Source of the DNA: an uncultured Pelagibacteraceae bacterium
GTDB lineage: Bacteria; Pseudomonadota; Alphaproteobacteria; Pelagibacterales; Pelagibacteraceae
Assembly: GCA_902552985.1 (NCBI GenBank)
Contig: CACDII010000001.1
Span: 62,001 to 126,000, forward strand
Length of the DNA: 64,000 bases
Reading direction: 5' to 3'
Positions 54,611 through 64,000 of this stretch are shown here, in pieces. The position numbers and the translations under genes are program-made. How positions within the stretch are numbered: position 1 is the stretch's first letter; each line of letters opens with the position of its first letter. Below the pieces are notes generated by a model. It made no database searches. It was not told where the DNA came from and worked only from the letters and a program-made list of their open reading frames with translations.

Positions 54611-55223
54611 CCTTAGGGTTAGATGTACCGGCAGAGACTATAAATTTAGAAGCTTCCTCGAAGCTAATATCTAAATATATAACCTCTTCTTTCGGAAACA
54701 TTAATAAAAAACCACTAGTAGGATTTGGCGTCGTTGGCACAAAGACGTTAACTAGTTCTTTATTAGTTTTTGATTGTATCTCACCTTTATTGTCTTTAGT
54801 GGCAAAACCAACAGCCCAAGTACCTTTTCTTGGATACTCAACCAGGACAACGCTTTTTTTTCCAGATTTGTTTTGGGTAAAAGTTTCCGTCATTTGAGTG
54901 AAGGCAGTATAAATGGTTCTTAAAATTGGAATTTTTTTAAATAAATCGTCAATAAATTGTAAAAATTTTTTACCTAAAAAAGATAACGACAGACCTCCAA
55001 TAATAGTAATAAATAAAACTGTAAGTAATATTTCTACACCAGGTATATAAAAATTAAGATATGTATTTGGATTTATTTTATCTGGTAAAATTCTTGATGA
55101 TAGATTTAATAATAATTTTGTAAGGTATAAAGTGAAAGCAATTGGAATTAAAACTATAACACCAGTAACAAAATAGTTTCTAATTCTAAGTGCAAATGAT
55201 TTTTTTTTTATTTTAGTCATCAA
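54603..55223 (-). CDS. DUF502 family membrane protein
   Basis: 206 aa. Two N-terminal membrane helices (about 15-35 and 52-80) and a soluble part. IPILRTIYTAFTQMTETF, VLVEYPRKGTWAVGFATKD and VFVPTTPNPTSGFLLMFPKEEVIYLDIS are DUF502 signatures, conserved widely in bacteria. Function is not established. The recG-DUF502 convergent arrangement is common in alphaproteobacteria. Confidence 0.88.
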   Translation of the reverse strand: MMTKIKKKSFALRIRNYFVTGVIVLIPIAFTLYLTKLLLNLSSRILPDKINPNTYLNFYIPGVEILLTVLFITIIGGLSLSFLGKKFLQFIDDLFKKIPILRTIYTAFTQMTETFTQNKSGKKSVVLVEYPRKGTWAVGFATKDNKGEIQSKTNKELVNVFVPTTPNPTSGFLLMFPKEEVIYLDISFEEASKFIVSAGTSNPKAK

Positions 55224-55341
55224 GTTTTATTTACTATAGATTTTTTTAATAGTTAAGCTTTAACATGGAGATTACAACATCTTTTTTAGATAAAACCATG
55301 CAAATTAACTTATTTTATGGTATTAATTATTTATTAATACA

Positions 55342-56169
55342 ATGAATAGAAGAAAATTTCTTAATTATGTTGGCTGCAGTTGTGGAAGCCTATTATTAGC
55401 TTCGTGCTCTACGGTTCCAATTACTGAAAGAAGACAGTTAAAGCTTATTCCTGAATATAAATTAAATGCACAAGCTGCACAAATTTATGAAAAAATTAAA
55501 AGTAACGAAAAACTAAGTGATGATAAAAAAAAATTGAATGAAATTAAAGAAATTGGAAAAAGGATGGAAGATTCTATAAGTGAATATTTTTATCAGTCAA
55601 ACCTTCAAGATCCTACGACTCAATTTGATTGGGAGTATATATTAATTGATAATGATAAAGTTAAAAATGCTTGGTGTATGCCTGGAGGAAAGATTGCTGT
55701 TTACACTGGCATACTTGATGTTACAAAAAATACACATGGATTGGCTGCTGTAATGGGACATGAAATTGCTCATGCAGTTGCTAAACATTCTGTAGAAAGA
55801 GCAAGTAGAGCAACTCTTATAAATACAAGTACACAAATAATTGACATTGTTACAGGTGGAAAAATATCTCAAGTAAATAGAACTACAGGGATGAATACAG
55901 TAGGATTATTATCTCAATTAGGATTAATGAATCCTTTTAATAGAAAACAAGAAAGTGAGGCAGATTATTTAGGATTGGTATTTTCATCTTTATCTGGTTA
56001 TGACATTAGAGAAGCTCCAAAAATTTGGGAAAGAATGAAAAAAGCAAACAAAGGTAAAGAGCCACCAGAATTTATGAGCACTCACCCTTCGTCTGCTAAT
56101 AGAATAAAAAAATTAAATGGGTGGATGAGTAGTGTAATATTAGAATATCCACCTATAGAAATTTCATAA
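55342..56169 (+). CDS. M48 family metalloprotease, exported lipoprotein
   Basis: 275 aa. The N-terminus NRRKFLNYVG...LLLASCST has twin Arg and a lipobox, suggesting Tat export and lipid anchoring. HEIAH at residues 140-144 and ESEADYLG (about 208-215) form the zinc site of M48 peptidases. It has no TPR domain, so it resembles LoiP/YcaL more than BepA. It probably degrades misfolded outer membrane proteins. 118 bases lie upstream, with no clear promoter. Confidence 0.88.
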   Translation: MNRRKFLNYVGCSCGSLLLASCSTVPITERRQLKLIPEYKLNAQAAQIYEKIKSNEKLSDDKKKLNEIKEIGKRMEDSISEYFYQSNLQDPTTQFDWEYILIDNDKVKNAWCMPGGKIAVYTGILDVTKNTHGLAAVMGHEIAHAVAKHSVERASRATLINTSTQIIDIVTGGKISQVNRTTGMNTVGLLSQLGLMNPFNRKQESEADYLGLVFSSLSGYDIREAPKIWERMKKANKGKEPPEFMSTHPSSANRIKKLNGWMSSVILEYPPIEIS

Positions 56170-56200
56170 TTGTAGGCAATAAAAATAAATGTAGTATTAC

Positions 56201-56276
<76 letters not shown>

Positions 56277-56324
56277 AACGGAAATTCTTATAATGTTTTT
56301 TTAGAAATAATCAATGCGAATAAA

Positions 56325-57437
56325 TTATAACTTTTTAATAAATTGATCATGAAATTCATCAAATGTGCCATTCTTAATGTTTTCTCTTATTGCTGACATC
56401 AATTCCTGATAGAAATTAATATTATGCAAAGTTAATATCATAGATGCTAGTATTTCATTTGTATTAAATAAGTGATTTAAATAGTTTTTTGAATATTTGT
56501 TTAGATTAAAATTTTTAGATTTTTGGTCTAATGGTTCATTATCCTTTTGATATTTAGAATTTCTTATATTTAAACGACCATTCCATGTGAAAGCCAAACC
56601 CGTTCTTCCTGATCTTGTTGGTAAAACACAGTCAAACATATCAATGCCTCTTTTAACGGCTCCTAATATGTCAGAAGGAGTTCCAACTCCCATTAAATAT
56701 CTTGGTTTATTTTCAGGTAAATGATCTTTTAAATTATCCAAAACCTTAAACATTTCATTTTGAGTTTCTCCAACAGCCAAGCCTCCAACGGCGTACCCAT
56801 CAAATCCTATTTTGACTAATTCATTTAGTGATTTAATTCTTAAATCATCAAATAATCCTCCTTGGACAATTCCAAATAAAGCTTTGTGAGGATTTTTTCC
56901 AAATTCCCTCTTTGACCTTAAAGCCCAATAAGTTGATAGATCCATTGATTTTTCAATTATTTTATAATCGTTTGTTTTTTTTGGACATTCATCCATAACC
57001 ATTACAATGTCAGAATTAAGTTTTTTTTGAATTTGAATGCTGGTTTCAGGACTTAATATAATTTTTTTTCCATCAATATGTGACTTAAAAATTGCACCTT
57101 TTTCTCTGTCAATTTTGTTTAATTTGGATAAAGACATTACTTGAAATCCACCTGAATCAGTTAATATCGGCAAAGAACAATTCATAAATTTGTGCAGGCC
57201 TCCAACTGACGCTATTCTGTCAGCCCCAGGTCTCAACATTAAATGATAAGTGTTTGAAAGAATTATTTCAGAACCTGTTTTAATTATATCATCCATAAAA
57301 ACAGCTTTTACTGTTGCTTGAGTGCCGACAGGCATAAATACTGGAGTTTTAATATTTCCTCGGTGAGTCTCTATTAATCCACATCTCGCATCTTTATTTT
57401 TTGATAGAACATTAAAACTAAAATTTTTTAATGCCAT
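56325..57437 (-). CDS. tgt: tRNA-guanine transglycosylase lacking the zinc cysteines
   Basis: Inserts preQ1 at the wobble base of GUN tRNAs. 370 aa. The active site is intact: LTDSGGFQVMSL (Asp about 91), GIVQGGLFDDLR, GGLAVGETQNEM, and DCVLPTRSGRTG with the second Asp. The C-terminal zinc segment, normally PLDPxCxCxxCxxYSRAYLHHL, reads PLDQKSKNFNLNKYSKNYLNHL. All three Cys are gone (S, N, L), though TLHN keeps the fourth ligand. See findings. Confidence 0.94.
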   Translation of the reverse strand: MALKNFSFNVLSKNKDARCGLIETHRGNIKTPVFMPVGTQATVKAVFMDDIIKTGSEIILSNTYHLMLRPGADRIASVGGLHKFMNCSLPILTDSGGFQVMSLSKLNKIDREKGAIFKSHIDGKKIILSPETSIQIQKKLNSDIVMVMDECPKKTNDYKIIEKSMDLSTYWALRSKREFGKNPHKALFGIVQGGLFDDLRIKSLNELVKIGFDGYAVGGLAVGETQNEMFKVLDNLKDHLPENKPRYLMGVGTPSDILGAVKRGIDMFDCVLPTRSGRTGLAFTWNGRLNIRNSKYQKDNEPLDQKSKNFNLNKYSKNYLNHLFNTNEILASMILTLHNINFYQELMSAIRENIKNGTFDEFHDQFIKKL

Positions 57438-57447
57438 TATTTATAAT

Positions 57448-58008
57448 TTACAAAGATTTGAAGCTAATTATTTTATCCGGATTTTCTACTGATCCATTTT
57501 GATTTGAATCACCCATTTTAATTTTATCTACAAATTCCATTCCTTCAACAACTTTTCCAAAAACTGTATACTGTCTATCTAGAAATGGCGCTGGTTTAAA
57601 ACATATAAAAAATTGACTATTTGCACTGTTTGGATCTTGAGATCTTGCCATAGATAAAACTCCTCTATCATGTGGTAGATCATTAAATTCAGATTTAAGA
57701 TCAGGCAAAGATGAACCGCCTGTGCCTACTCTTCTCAGGTCATAATTGTCATTTGAAGAATTTCCAAATTGTACATCACCTGTTTGAGCCATGAATCCTT
57801 CAATAACTCTGTGAAACACAACATTGTCATACTCTCCTTTGTCAGCTAAAAATTTAATTCTTTCAACATGTTTTGGCGCAACATCTGGAAAAAGTTCAAT
57901 TTTCACATCACCATCTTTAAGTTTTAGTATCATCATATTTTCCTCTCCTATTATATAACTAGTAAAAAAAAAAAATAAAACTAAAATCTTGATGAACAAT
58001 TTAGACAT
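57448..58008 (-). CDS. Peptidyl-prolyl cis-trans isomerase, cyclophilin type, exported
   Basis: 186 aa. Signal peptide at about 1-21, then a compact cyclophilin: VVFHRVIEGFMAQTGD (about 68-83, catalytic Arg), RGVLSMARSQDPNSANSQFFIC (as a region) and FGKVVEGMEFVDKI. It likely helps fold periplasmic proteins. It lies between coaD (overlap 8 bases) and tgt in a gyrA-coaD-ppi-tgt run. Confidence 0.92.
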   Translation of the reverse strand: MSKLFIKILVLFFFFTSYIIGEENMMILKLKDGDVKIELFPDVAPKHVERIKFLADKGEYDNVVFHRVIEGFMAQTGDVQFGNSSNDNYDLRRVGTGGSSLPDLKSEFNDLPHDRGVLSMARSQDPNSANSQFFICFKPAPFLDRQYTVFGKVVEGMEFVDKIKMGDSNQNGSVENPDKIISFKSL

Positions 58009-58495
58009 ATTTTTCTTTTAAATACTTTATAGTGCTTTTTGTGGTAAATTTATTTATATCACCCCCCAAAGCTATAATTTCTTTTACAAATTTTGATGAA
58101 ATAATTTGATTTTCCACGTTAGACATTAAAAAAATAGTTTCTATATTATTATTCAGTTTTCTATTCATACCAGCAAGCTGAAATTCATACTCAAAATCTG
58201 ATACTGCTCGCAATCCTCTTAATATAATATTTGATTTATACTTTTTGCATAAGTTTGTTGTTAAAGTTCTGAAGGAAACAACTTTAATTCTATTTTTTTT
58301 AAATTTAAGGTCTGAAAATAATGCAGTTTTAACTATTTCAATTCTTTCATCTGAGCTAAAAAGATAATCTTTATTGCTAGTATCAGATATAGCAATTATC
58401 ACAGTATCAACAATTTTTAATGCTTTTTTGATAACGTCTATATGACCATATGTTATTGGATCAAACGTTCCTGGATAAATTGCATTCTTTTTCAT
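58001..58495 (-). CDS. coaD: Phosphopantetheine adenylyltransferase
   Basis: Penultimate step of CoA synthesis. AIYPGTFDPITYGHIDVIKKA (region 5-25) carries the TxGH nucleotidyltransferase motif; RGLRAVSDFEYEFQLAGMNR is the substrate-binding block, and SSKFVKEIIALGGDI the C-terminal signature. The length (164 aa) is normal. It overlaps gyrA by one base. Confidence 0.96.
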   Translation of the reverse strand: MKKNAIYPGTFDPITYGHIDVIKKALKIVDTVIIAISDTSNKDYLFSSDERIEIVKTALFSDLKFKKNRIKVVSFRTLTTNLCKKYKSNIILRGLRAVSDFEYEFQLAGMNRKLNNNIETIFLMSNVENQIISSKFVKEIIALGGDINKFTTKSTIKYLKEKYV

Positions 58496-61074
58496 CAGAT
58501 TAAATTATCATCAATTTTAATTGCTGAAACAACTTTTTCATCGCCTGATAACTTAATAATCCTTACACCTTGAGTATTTCTACCAGCTATTCTTATTTCT
58601 TTGACCGCAACTCTAATTACTCTTCCTTTGTTTGTAGAAATTAATATATCGTCTCCTTCATTAACTGGAAAAGTAGATGAAACGTTTCCATTTCTATCGG
58701 AGTTAATTATTCCTATAATGCCTTTTCCGCCTCTATTTGTTACTCTATAATCGTAATGAGATGTTCTTTTACCATAACCGTTTTCAGTTATTGCTAGTAT
58801 AAATTTCTCTTTTGCCATAATTTCTGACTTGTTATCCTTGGTCAATTTGCCATTTTTTTTGTTAGAGGAATGATCAATTATAGACAATGAAACAATTGTA
58901 TCTTTATCAGATAAATTAACACCCTTTATTCCTTTTGAAGATCTACCCTTAAAAACTCTTAATTTTTTAGATTCAAATCTTATGCATTTGCCATTTTTAG
59001 TTCCTAAAATTATATCTTGATCGTCTTTACATATTTTTACACCTATAATTTTATCATTACTATCAAGTTTCATTGCTATTTTTCCAGAAGCGCTAATAGA
59101 AGAAAAATCCTCAAGTTTATTTTTTCTAACCTTGCCGTTCATAGTAGCAAAAACTATATTTAAGTTTTTCCATTCAGACTCATTTTCAGGGAAAGGCATT
59201 ATTGAGCTTATAGATTGGTGATTTTTTAATGGTAGTATATTAAATAATGATTTTCCTTTTGAAGAAGCAGATCCTTCAGGAATTTTCCAAGCTTTTATTT
59301 TATAAACTAAACCTTCAGTAGAAAAGAATAAAACTGAGGTATGTGTATTTACTGATAATGTTTGAACTACTGAGTCTTCATCTCTTGTTTTTATACCAGA
59401 TTTACCCTTTCCTCCTCTTTTTTGTTTTTTTACACTACTTAAAGCACCTCTTTTAATATATCCTTGTAACGTAACGGTAATTATTACTTGTTCTTTTTGT
59501 ATCGTTTCTTCGATATCATAATTTAAAACAGCATCAATAATTTGTGTTCTTCTAGGTACTGAAAACTTTTCTTTAATATTTTTTAACTCTTCACTTATTA
59601 CTTTCAAAAGTTCTTTTCTTGAATTTATAATTTTCTTGTACTTAGTAATTAAATCAGAAAGTTTTTTAATTTCATTTTCTATTTCGCTGATACCAATTGC
59701 TGTTAATTTTTGAAGCCTTAGTTCCAAAATTGCAATAACTTGCGGTTCAGATAAAGCATAAACATTTTTCCCTTTTCTAGATTCTATAAAATTTATAAGC
59801 TTTAATGATTTTTTTATTTTCCACTTAGTATTAAGTAAAATCTTTTTTGCATCTTCAGGAGTTTTAGAATTTCTAATTATTTTTATAACTTTATCTAAAT
59901 TTTCTACAGAAACAGATAAACCAATTAGTATATGTGCTCTTTCTTCAGCTTTGGTTAATTCAAATTTTGTTTTTTTTATTACTACATCTTCTCTAAATTT
60001 TAAAAAATTTTCTAAAAAATCCTTAAGATTACAAGTTTTGGGTTTGTTGTCGACAATTGCAAGAGTATTAAAACCAAAAGAAGATTCGATAGATGTATAT
60101 TTAAATAACTGCCTTTTTACAGTTTCTGGTTCAACATTTGATCTTAAATCAATAGCTACTCGTATTCCTTCTCGATTTGATTCATCTCTTATATCTCTTA
60201 TACCTTCAATTTTTTTATCTCTAACTAACTCAGCTATTCTTTCATTTAGTGCAGATTTATTTACTTGATATGGGATAGATGTAATAATTAAACGTTCTCT
60301 ATTATTTTTTGTTTGCTCAATTTTTATTTCTCCTCTGATTTTAAATGAACCACGACCAGTTTTATATCCTTCCTTAATAATATTTTTTCCTATTATAATT
60401 CCTCCTGTAGGAAAGTCAGGACCAGGTATATGTTTCATTAATTCGCCAACTTTAATTTCTTTATTTTCAATTAATGCTAAGGTTCCATTTATAATTTCGC
60501 CTAAATTATGAGGTGGTATGCTGGTAGCCATACCAACAGCTATACCACCAGCACCATTAACCAGTAAATTTGGATACTGAGCTGGTAAAACCGATGGTTC
60601 TTTTTCTGTTTCGTCATAATTACTTTTAAAATCTACAGTTTGTTTTTCTATATCATCAATCAAGAATTGTGATACTTTTGATAATCTAGTTTCAGTATAC
60701 CTCATTGCTGCAGGAGGATCCCCATCGACAGAACCAAAATTTCCTTGACCTTCTACAAGAGGTAAGCTCATTGAAAAATCTTGAACCATACGAACTAACG
60801 CATCATAAACCGATTGATCTCCATGTGGATGATACTTACCTATTACATCACCAACAATTCTTGCAGATTTTCTAAATTGTTTAGACCAATCAAAACCACC
60901 TTTGTACATTGCATAAAGTATCCTTCTATGAACGGGTTTAAGTCCATCTCTTATATCAGGCAACGCTCTACTTACAATTACGCTCATTGCATATGATAAA
61001 TATGATGAACTTATCTCATCATGCATTGAGATTAACTTAGCTTTTGACTCTTTAGAAATTTCGTTTTTTTGCAT
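58495..61074 (-). CDS. gyrA: DNA gyrase subunit A
   Basis: 859 aa, normal. The breakage-reunion domain has the catalytic Tyr in [11 protein letters not shown] (about 125), and the C-terminal DNA-wrapping pinwheel repeats run from about 510. The GyrA box reads [11 protein letters not shown]. The quinolone region is [13 protein letters not shown], with Gln at the Ser83-equivalent position of E. coli. The last residues overlap coaD by one base. ssb lies 5 bases upstream. Confidence 0.97.
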   Translation of the reverse strand: MQKNEISKESKAKLISMHDEISSSYLSYAMSVIVSRALPDIRDGLKPVHRRILYAMYKGGFDWSKQFRKSARIVGDVIGKYHPHGDQSVYDALVRMVQDFSMSLPLVEGQGNFGSVDGDPPAAMRYTETRLSKVSQFLIDDIEKQTVDFKSNYDETEKEPSVLPAQYPNLLVNGAGGIAVGMATSIPPHNLGEIINGTLALIENKEIKVGELMKHIPGPDFPTGGIIIGKNIIKEGYKTGRGSFKIRGEIKIEQTKNNRERLIITSIPYQVNKSALNERIAELVRDKKIEGIRDIRDESNREGIRVAIDLRSNVEPETVKRQLFKYTSIESSFGFNTLAIVDNKPKTCNLKDFLENFLKFREDVVIKKTKFELTKAEERAHILIGLSVSVENLDKVIKIIRNSKTPEDAKKILLNTKWKIKKSLKLINFIESRKGKNVYALSEPQVIAILELRLQKLTAIGISEIENEIKKLSDLITKYKKIINSRKELLKVISEELKNIKEKFSVPRRTQIIDAVLNYDIEETIQKEQVIITVTLQGYIKRGALSSVKKQKRGGKGKSGIKTRDEDSVVQTLSVNTHTSVLFFSTEGLVYKIKAWKIPEGSASSKGKSLFNILPLKNHQSISSIMPFPENESEWKNLNIVFATMNGKVRKNKLEDFSSISASGKIAMKLDSNDKIIGVKICKDDQDIILGTKNGKCIRFESKKLRVFKGRSSKGIKGVNLSDKDTIVSLSIIDHSSNKKNGKLTKDNKSEIMAKEKFILAITENGYGKRTSHYDYRVTNRGGKGIIGIINSDRNGNVSSTFPVNEGDDILISTNKGRVIRVAVKEIRIAGRNTQGVRIIKLSGDEKVVSAIKIDDNLI

Positions 61075-61079
61075 AATAA

Positions 61080-61535
61080 CTAAAATGGAATATCATCATC
61101 TAAATCATTTTGAGGTATATCTGTTATATCGTCAGTTTTTTTTGATATAGATTTAGATGAAGGGTCATTTTGTATGCCTCCACCACCCCCTAACATTGTA
61201 AGTGATGAATTATAACCTTGTATTATAATTTCTGTTGAATATTTATCTTGCCCAGACTGTTCGTCCTTCCATTTTCTTGTGGAGATTTGACCTTCAACAT
61301 ATATTTGAGCACCTTTTTTTAAATATTGTTTAACAACATTAACTAAGCCTTCATTAAATACAACTATACGGTGCCATTCAGTTTTTTCTTTTTTTTCACC
61401 AGTATTTTTATCTTTCCAAGATTGGCTTGTAGCTAAACTTAGTCTAGCGACATTTTTACCATTAACCATTTGCTTAATTTCAGGGTCAGCACCAAGACGG
61501 CCTATTAATAATACTTTATTTAAACTTCCTGCCAT
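61080..61535 (-). CDS. ssb: Single-stranded DNA-binding protein
   Basis: 151 aa. [21 protein letters not shown] opens the OB fold; [34 protein letters not shown]-like core follows (about 50-84). A Gly/Ser-rich linker leads to the acidic tip DDDIPF that recruits partner proteins such as RecO and RecG. It is divergent from uvrA across 91 bases, the same arrangement as in E. coli. Confidence 0.96.
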   Translation of the reverse strand: MAGSLNKVLLIGRLGADPEIKQMVNGKNVARLSLATSQSWKDKNTGEKKEKTEWHRIVVFNEGLVNVVKQYLKKGAQIYVEGQISTRKWKDEQSGQDKYSTEIIIQGYNSSLTMLGGGGGIQNDPSSKSISKKTDDITDIPQNDLDDDIPF

Positions 61536-61626
61536 AATATTTTAAGATTTTTAATTTTAATAATATATATTTATATCACAAATTTGATTTGAATATTAAT
61601 TTTATTAACCTAAAGCAACAAAAATT

Positions 61627-64000
61627 ATGCTTAAAAAGATAGTTATTAAGGGCGCAAAAGAACACAATTTAAAGAATATTTCTTTAGAAATTCCTAAAGA
61701 CCAGTTTGTGGTTATAACGGGTCTTTCAGGTTCAGGAAAATCTTCTCTCGCATTTGATACAATCTATGCAGAGGGTCAAAGAAGATATGTAGAAAGCTTG
61801 TCTGCCTATGCAAGACAATTTTTAGATAAAATGAAAAAACCAAAAGTTGATTTAATAGAAGGTCTTAGTCCAGCTATATCTATAGAACAAAAAAATACAT
61901 CAAAAAATCCACGTTCAACAGTTGCTACAGTCACTGAAATTTATGATTACATGAGAGTTTTATTTGCACGAGCTGGAATTCCTTATTCTCCATTTACAGG
62001 TAAACCTATTCAATCACAGACTATAACTCAGATAGTTGATCAAATAAAAAAACTACCTAAAAAATCAACAATTTATATTTACGCTCCTGTAGTGCGGGGT
62101 CGTAAGGGTGAATATAAAAAAGATATACTAAATTACAAAAAAAGAGGATTTAGAAAGATAAAAATTGACAATAAATTATACGATATAGATAAAATTCCCG
62201 AGCTAAACAAAAAAATTAAACATGATATTTCAATTCTTGTGGATAGAGTTGTTTTAAATTCAAACTTAGGAAACAGATTAGCTGAAAGTGTAGAGACATC
62301 TGTAAATTTAGCAAATGGACTTATATTCATAGAATATGAAAATGAAACATTACCAACAAAATATAGAAAAATTGAAAAATTAATTTTTTCAACAAAATTT
62401 GCGTGCCCAGAAAGTGGTTTTACTATTGAGGAAATTGAGCCAAGATTATTTTCTTTTAACAGTCCATATGGAGCATGTGAAGAATGTGAAGGTATCGGAG
62501 TAAAATTGAATGTCGATCCTAAACTTGTAGTACCTGATGAAAAAAAAAGTATAGGTGATGGTGCTATAGAACCTTGGTCGAAATCATCTACTTTATATTA
62601 CGCACAAACATTAGCTTCTTTAGCAAAACATTACAATTTTTCTCTTGATGATAAATGGAAAAAATTGCCACAAAAAATTAAAGATATAATTTTATTTGGA
62701 TCGGATGATGAGGAAATAAGATTTTCGTACAATGATGGTTATGAAAAGTACTCACATAAAAAAACATTCGAAGGTGTTGTAAATAATTTAGAAAGAAGAT
62801 ACTTGGAAACTGACAGTGATTGGAAAAGAGAAGAAATTGCCCAATATCAATCTGATACAAAATGTGAAAAATGTAATGGGCATAGACTAAAAGATGAGGC
62901 TTTATGTGTAAAAATTGATAAATTAAATATAAGTCAAGTAACTGAAAAATCAATTTTAGAAGCAAAATCATGGTTTAAAAATCTTGATTCAAATCTTGAT
63001 AAGACTCAATTAAAAATTGCTGAACATATTTTAAAAGAAATTAACGAAAGATTAGATTTTTTATTAAATGTTGGTCTTGATTACCTAACATTATCGAGAG
63101 AGTCTGGAACATTATCAGGAGGAGAATCTCAAAGAATACGACTAGCATCACAAATAGGATCTGGACTGACTGGAGTTCTCTATGTTTTGGATGAACCATC
63201 TATAGGATTGCATCAAAAAGATAACATCAAACTTATTAATGCTCTTAAAAGATTACGAGATTTAGGAAATACTGTAATTGTAGTCGAGCATGATACTGAA
63301 ACAATGGAAAATGCAGATCATATTATTGACCTTGGTCCAGAGGCTGGTAACAATGGTGGTCAAGTTGTTGTTCAAGGATCGTATAATGATATTTTAAATA
63401 ATGAAAATAGTATTACTGGTAAATATTTATCATATAAAAAATTTATTCCTATACCGAAAAAAAGAAGACTAGCAAAAAATGGTCGTTTTCTTGAAATATC
63501 TGGCGCATCAGGAAATAATTTAAATAATGTAAATTTAAAAATTCCTCTAGGAACTTTTTCTTGTGTCACAGGAGTATCCGGTAGTGGAAAGTCTACACTA
63601 ATATTACAAACTTTGTTTAACGCTTTGAATTTAACTTTAAATAATAATAAATCACGAAAAATTCCTAAACCATTTAAAGGTTTTAAAGGGATTGAATTAA
63701 TTGATAAAGTAATTGACATAGATCAATCGCCAATAGGCAGAACGCCAAGATCAAACCCTGCAACATATACTGGAGCATTTGGACCCATTAGAGATTGGTT
63801 CACAGCTTTACCTGAATCAAAAAGCAGAGGATATAAACCTGGAAGATTTTCTTTTAATGTAAAAGGAGGTCGTTGTGAAGCCTGCGAAGGAGATGGAGTT
63901 ATAACATATGAAATGCACTTTTTGCCTGACGTTTACATAACTTGTGATGAATGTAAGGGATCAAGGTATAATAGAGAAACGTTAGAAATTAAATTTAAAG
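61627..64000 (+). CDS. uvrA: Excinuclease ABC subunit A (3' end cut by window)
   Basis: Starts [22 protein letters not shown] and stays open to the window edge (791 codons; full proteins are about 940). It has Walker [15 protein letters not shown] (about 32-45), signature [11 protein letters not shown], first zinc region [18 protein letters not shown] with Ser in place of one Cys as in other alphaproteobacteria, ABC signature [13 protein letters not shown], and a second Walker [11 protein letters not shown]. It recognises damaged DNA in nucleotide excision repair. No LexA-type box is obvious upstream. Confidence 0.95.
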   Translation, partial: MLKKIVIKGAKEHNLKNISLEIPKDQFVVITGLSGSGKSSLAFDTIYAEGQRRYVESLSAYARQFLDKMKKPKVDLIEGLSPAISIEQKNTSKNPRSTVATVTEIYDYMRVLFARAGIPYSPFTGKPIQSQTITQIVDQIKKLPKKSTIYIYAPVVRGRKGEYKKDILNYKKRGFRKIKIDNKLYDIDKIPELNKKIKHDISILVDRVVLNSNLGNRLAESVETSVNLANGLIFIEYENETLPTKYRKIEKLIFSTKFACPESGFTIEEIEPRLFSFNSPYGACEECEGIGVKLNVDPKLVVPDEKKSIGDGAIEPWSKSSTLYYAQTLASLAKHYNFSLDDKWKKLPQKIKDIILFGSDDEEIRFSYNDGYEKYSHKKTFEGVVNNLERRYLETDSDWKREEIAQYQSDTKCEKCNGHRLKDEALCVKIDKLNISQVTEKSILEAKSWFKNLDSNLDKTQLKIAEHILKEINERLDFLLNVGLDYLTLSRESGTLSGGESQRIRLASQIGSGLTGVLYVLDEPSIGLHQKDNIKLINALKRLRDLGNTVIVVEHDTETMENADHIIDLGPEAGNNGGQVVVQGSYNDILNNENSITGKYLSYKKFIPIPKKRRLAKNGRFLEISGASGNNLNNVNLKIPLGTFSCVTGVSGSGKSTLILQTLFNALNLTLNNNKSRKIPKPFKGFKGIELIDKVIDIDQSPIGRTPRSNPATYTGAFGPIRDWFTALPESKSRGYKPGRFSFNVKGGRCEACEGDGVITYEMHFLPDVYITCDECKGSRYNRETLEIKFK

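Noticed and set aside
55265-55345. 26-codon frame ending in the M48 protease start (ATGA)
   Set aside because: It could be a coupled upstream peptide, but such short frames are frequent in A+T-rich DNA and no ribosome-binding site or motif supports it.
61536-61626. LexA (SOS) box between ssb and uvrA
   Set aside because: No GTTC-N7-GTTC or GAAC-N7-GAAC pattern is visible on either strand.

Overview
The window is a 64 kb piece of a very AT-rich, tightly packed bacterial chromosome. Intergenic gaps are mostly 0 to 30 bases and many genes overlap by 1 to 23 bases. The proteins and gene order (glyA-nrdR-rib-nusB-thiL-hppA, bamE/UQCC/rpmF/plsX/ihfA, SdhE-recG, the K-independent H+-pyrophosphatase, the NDUFS4-like complex I subunit) point to an alphaproteobacterium of the SAR11 clade (Pelagibacterales). 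That assignment rests on base composition, gene order and protein style, not on an rRNA gene, because none lies in the window.

Layout. 1-6026 (+): folK, RSH, pyrE, pdxJ, acpS, lepB, rnc, recO, then hemB (-). 7072-16610 (+): a 2OG oxygenase, rpiB, glyA, nrdR, the riboflavin genes, nusB, thiL, hppA. 16607-19921: bamE (-) facing a UQCC-like chaperone with overlapping start codons, then rpmF, plsX, ihfA, a MerR regulator and rpmG, with chorismate mutase (-). 19965-27554: ctaA, metY (-), rplM-rpsI, argC, a 56-aa lipoprotein, hom and two transporters. 27555-36029 is the only clearly accessory stretch: a gene-free spacer, a minimal MGMT, a GC-rich structured RNA candidate, a 54-aa membrane protein, a tyrosine recombinase behind a strong promoter and a 9-7-9 palindrome, then a five-gene glycosyltransferase/sugar dehydrogenase cluster, a GIY-YIG protein and tRNA-Glu. 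36065-38369 (-): glpX, an SbmA-like transporter, the NDUFS4-like protein, tRNA-Pro. 38462-40660 (+): zinc-ribbon membrane protein, nhaA, glutathione peroxidase. 40646-52076 (-): one continuous run of 12 genes covering cell surface and envelope (small secreted protein, kinase-like/methyltransferase, sulfatase-like, RarD, MltB, RlpA-like, DacA-like) and replication/translation (tmk, holB, metG, TatD, MBL). 52178-64000: tRNA-Ser, sdhE, recG, DUF502, M48 protease, tRNA-Lys, tgt, cyclophilin, coaD, gyrA, ssb and a truncated uvrA.

Functional threads. Riboflavin synthesis is nearly complete, but the GTP cyclohydrolase II half of RibBA has lost its zinc and catalytic motifs. Respiratory maturation factors recur (CtaA, UQCC-like, NDUFS4-like, SdhE). 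Several proteins that often bind zinc appear in zinc-free or altered form: HemB, L32, L33, Tgt, RibA domain, NrdR. The strongest candidates for something undescribed are the minus-strand structured RNA at 28184-28368, the palindromic site under the integrase promoter, the Tgt without zinc cysteines, and the three-gene surface module at 49027-52076.
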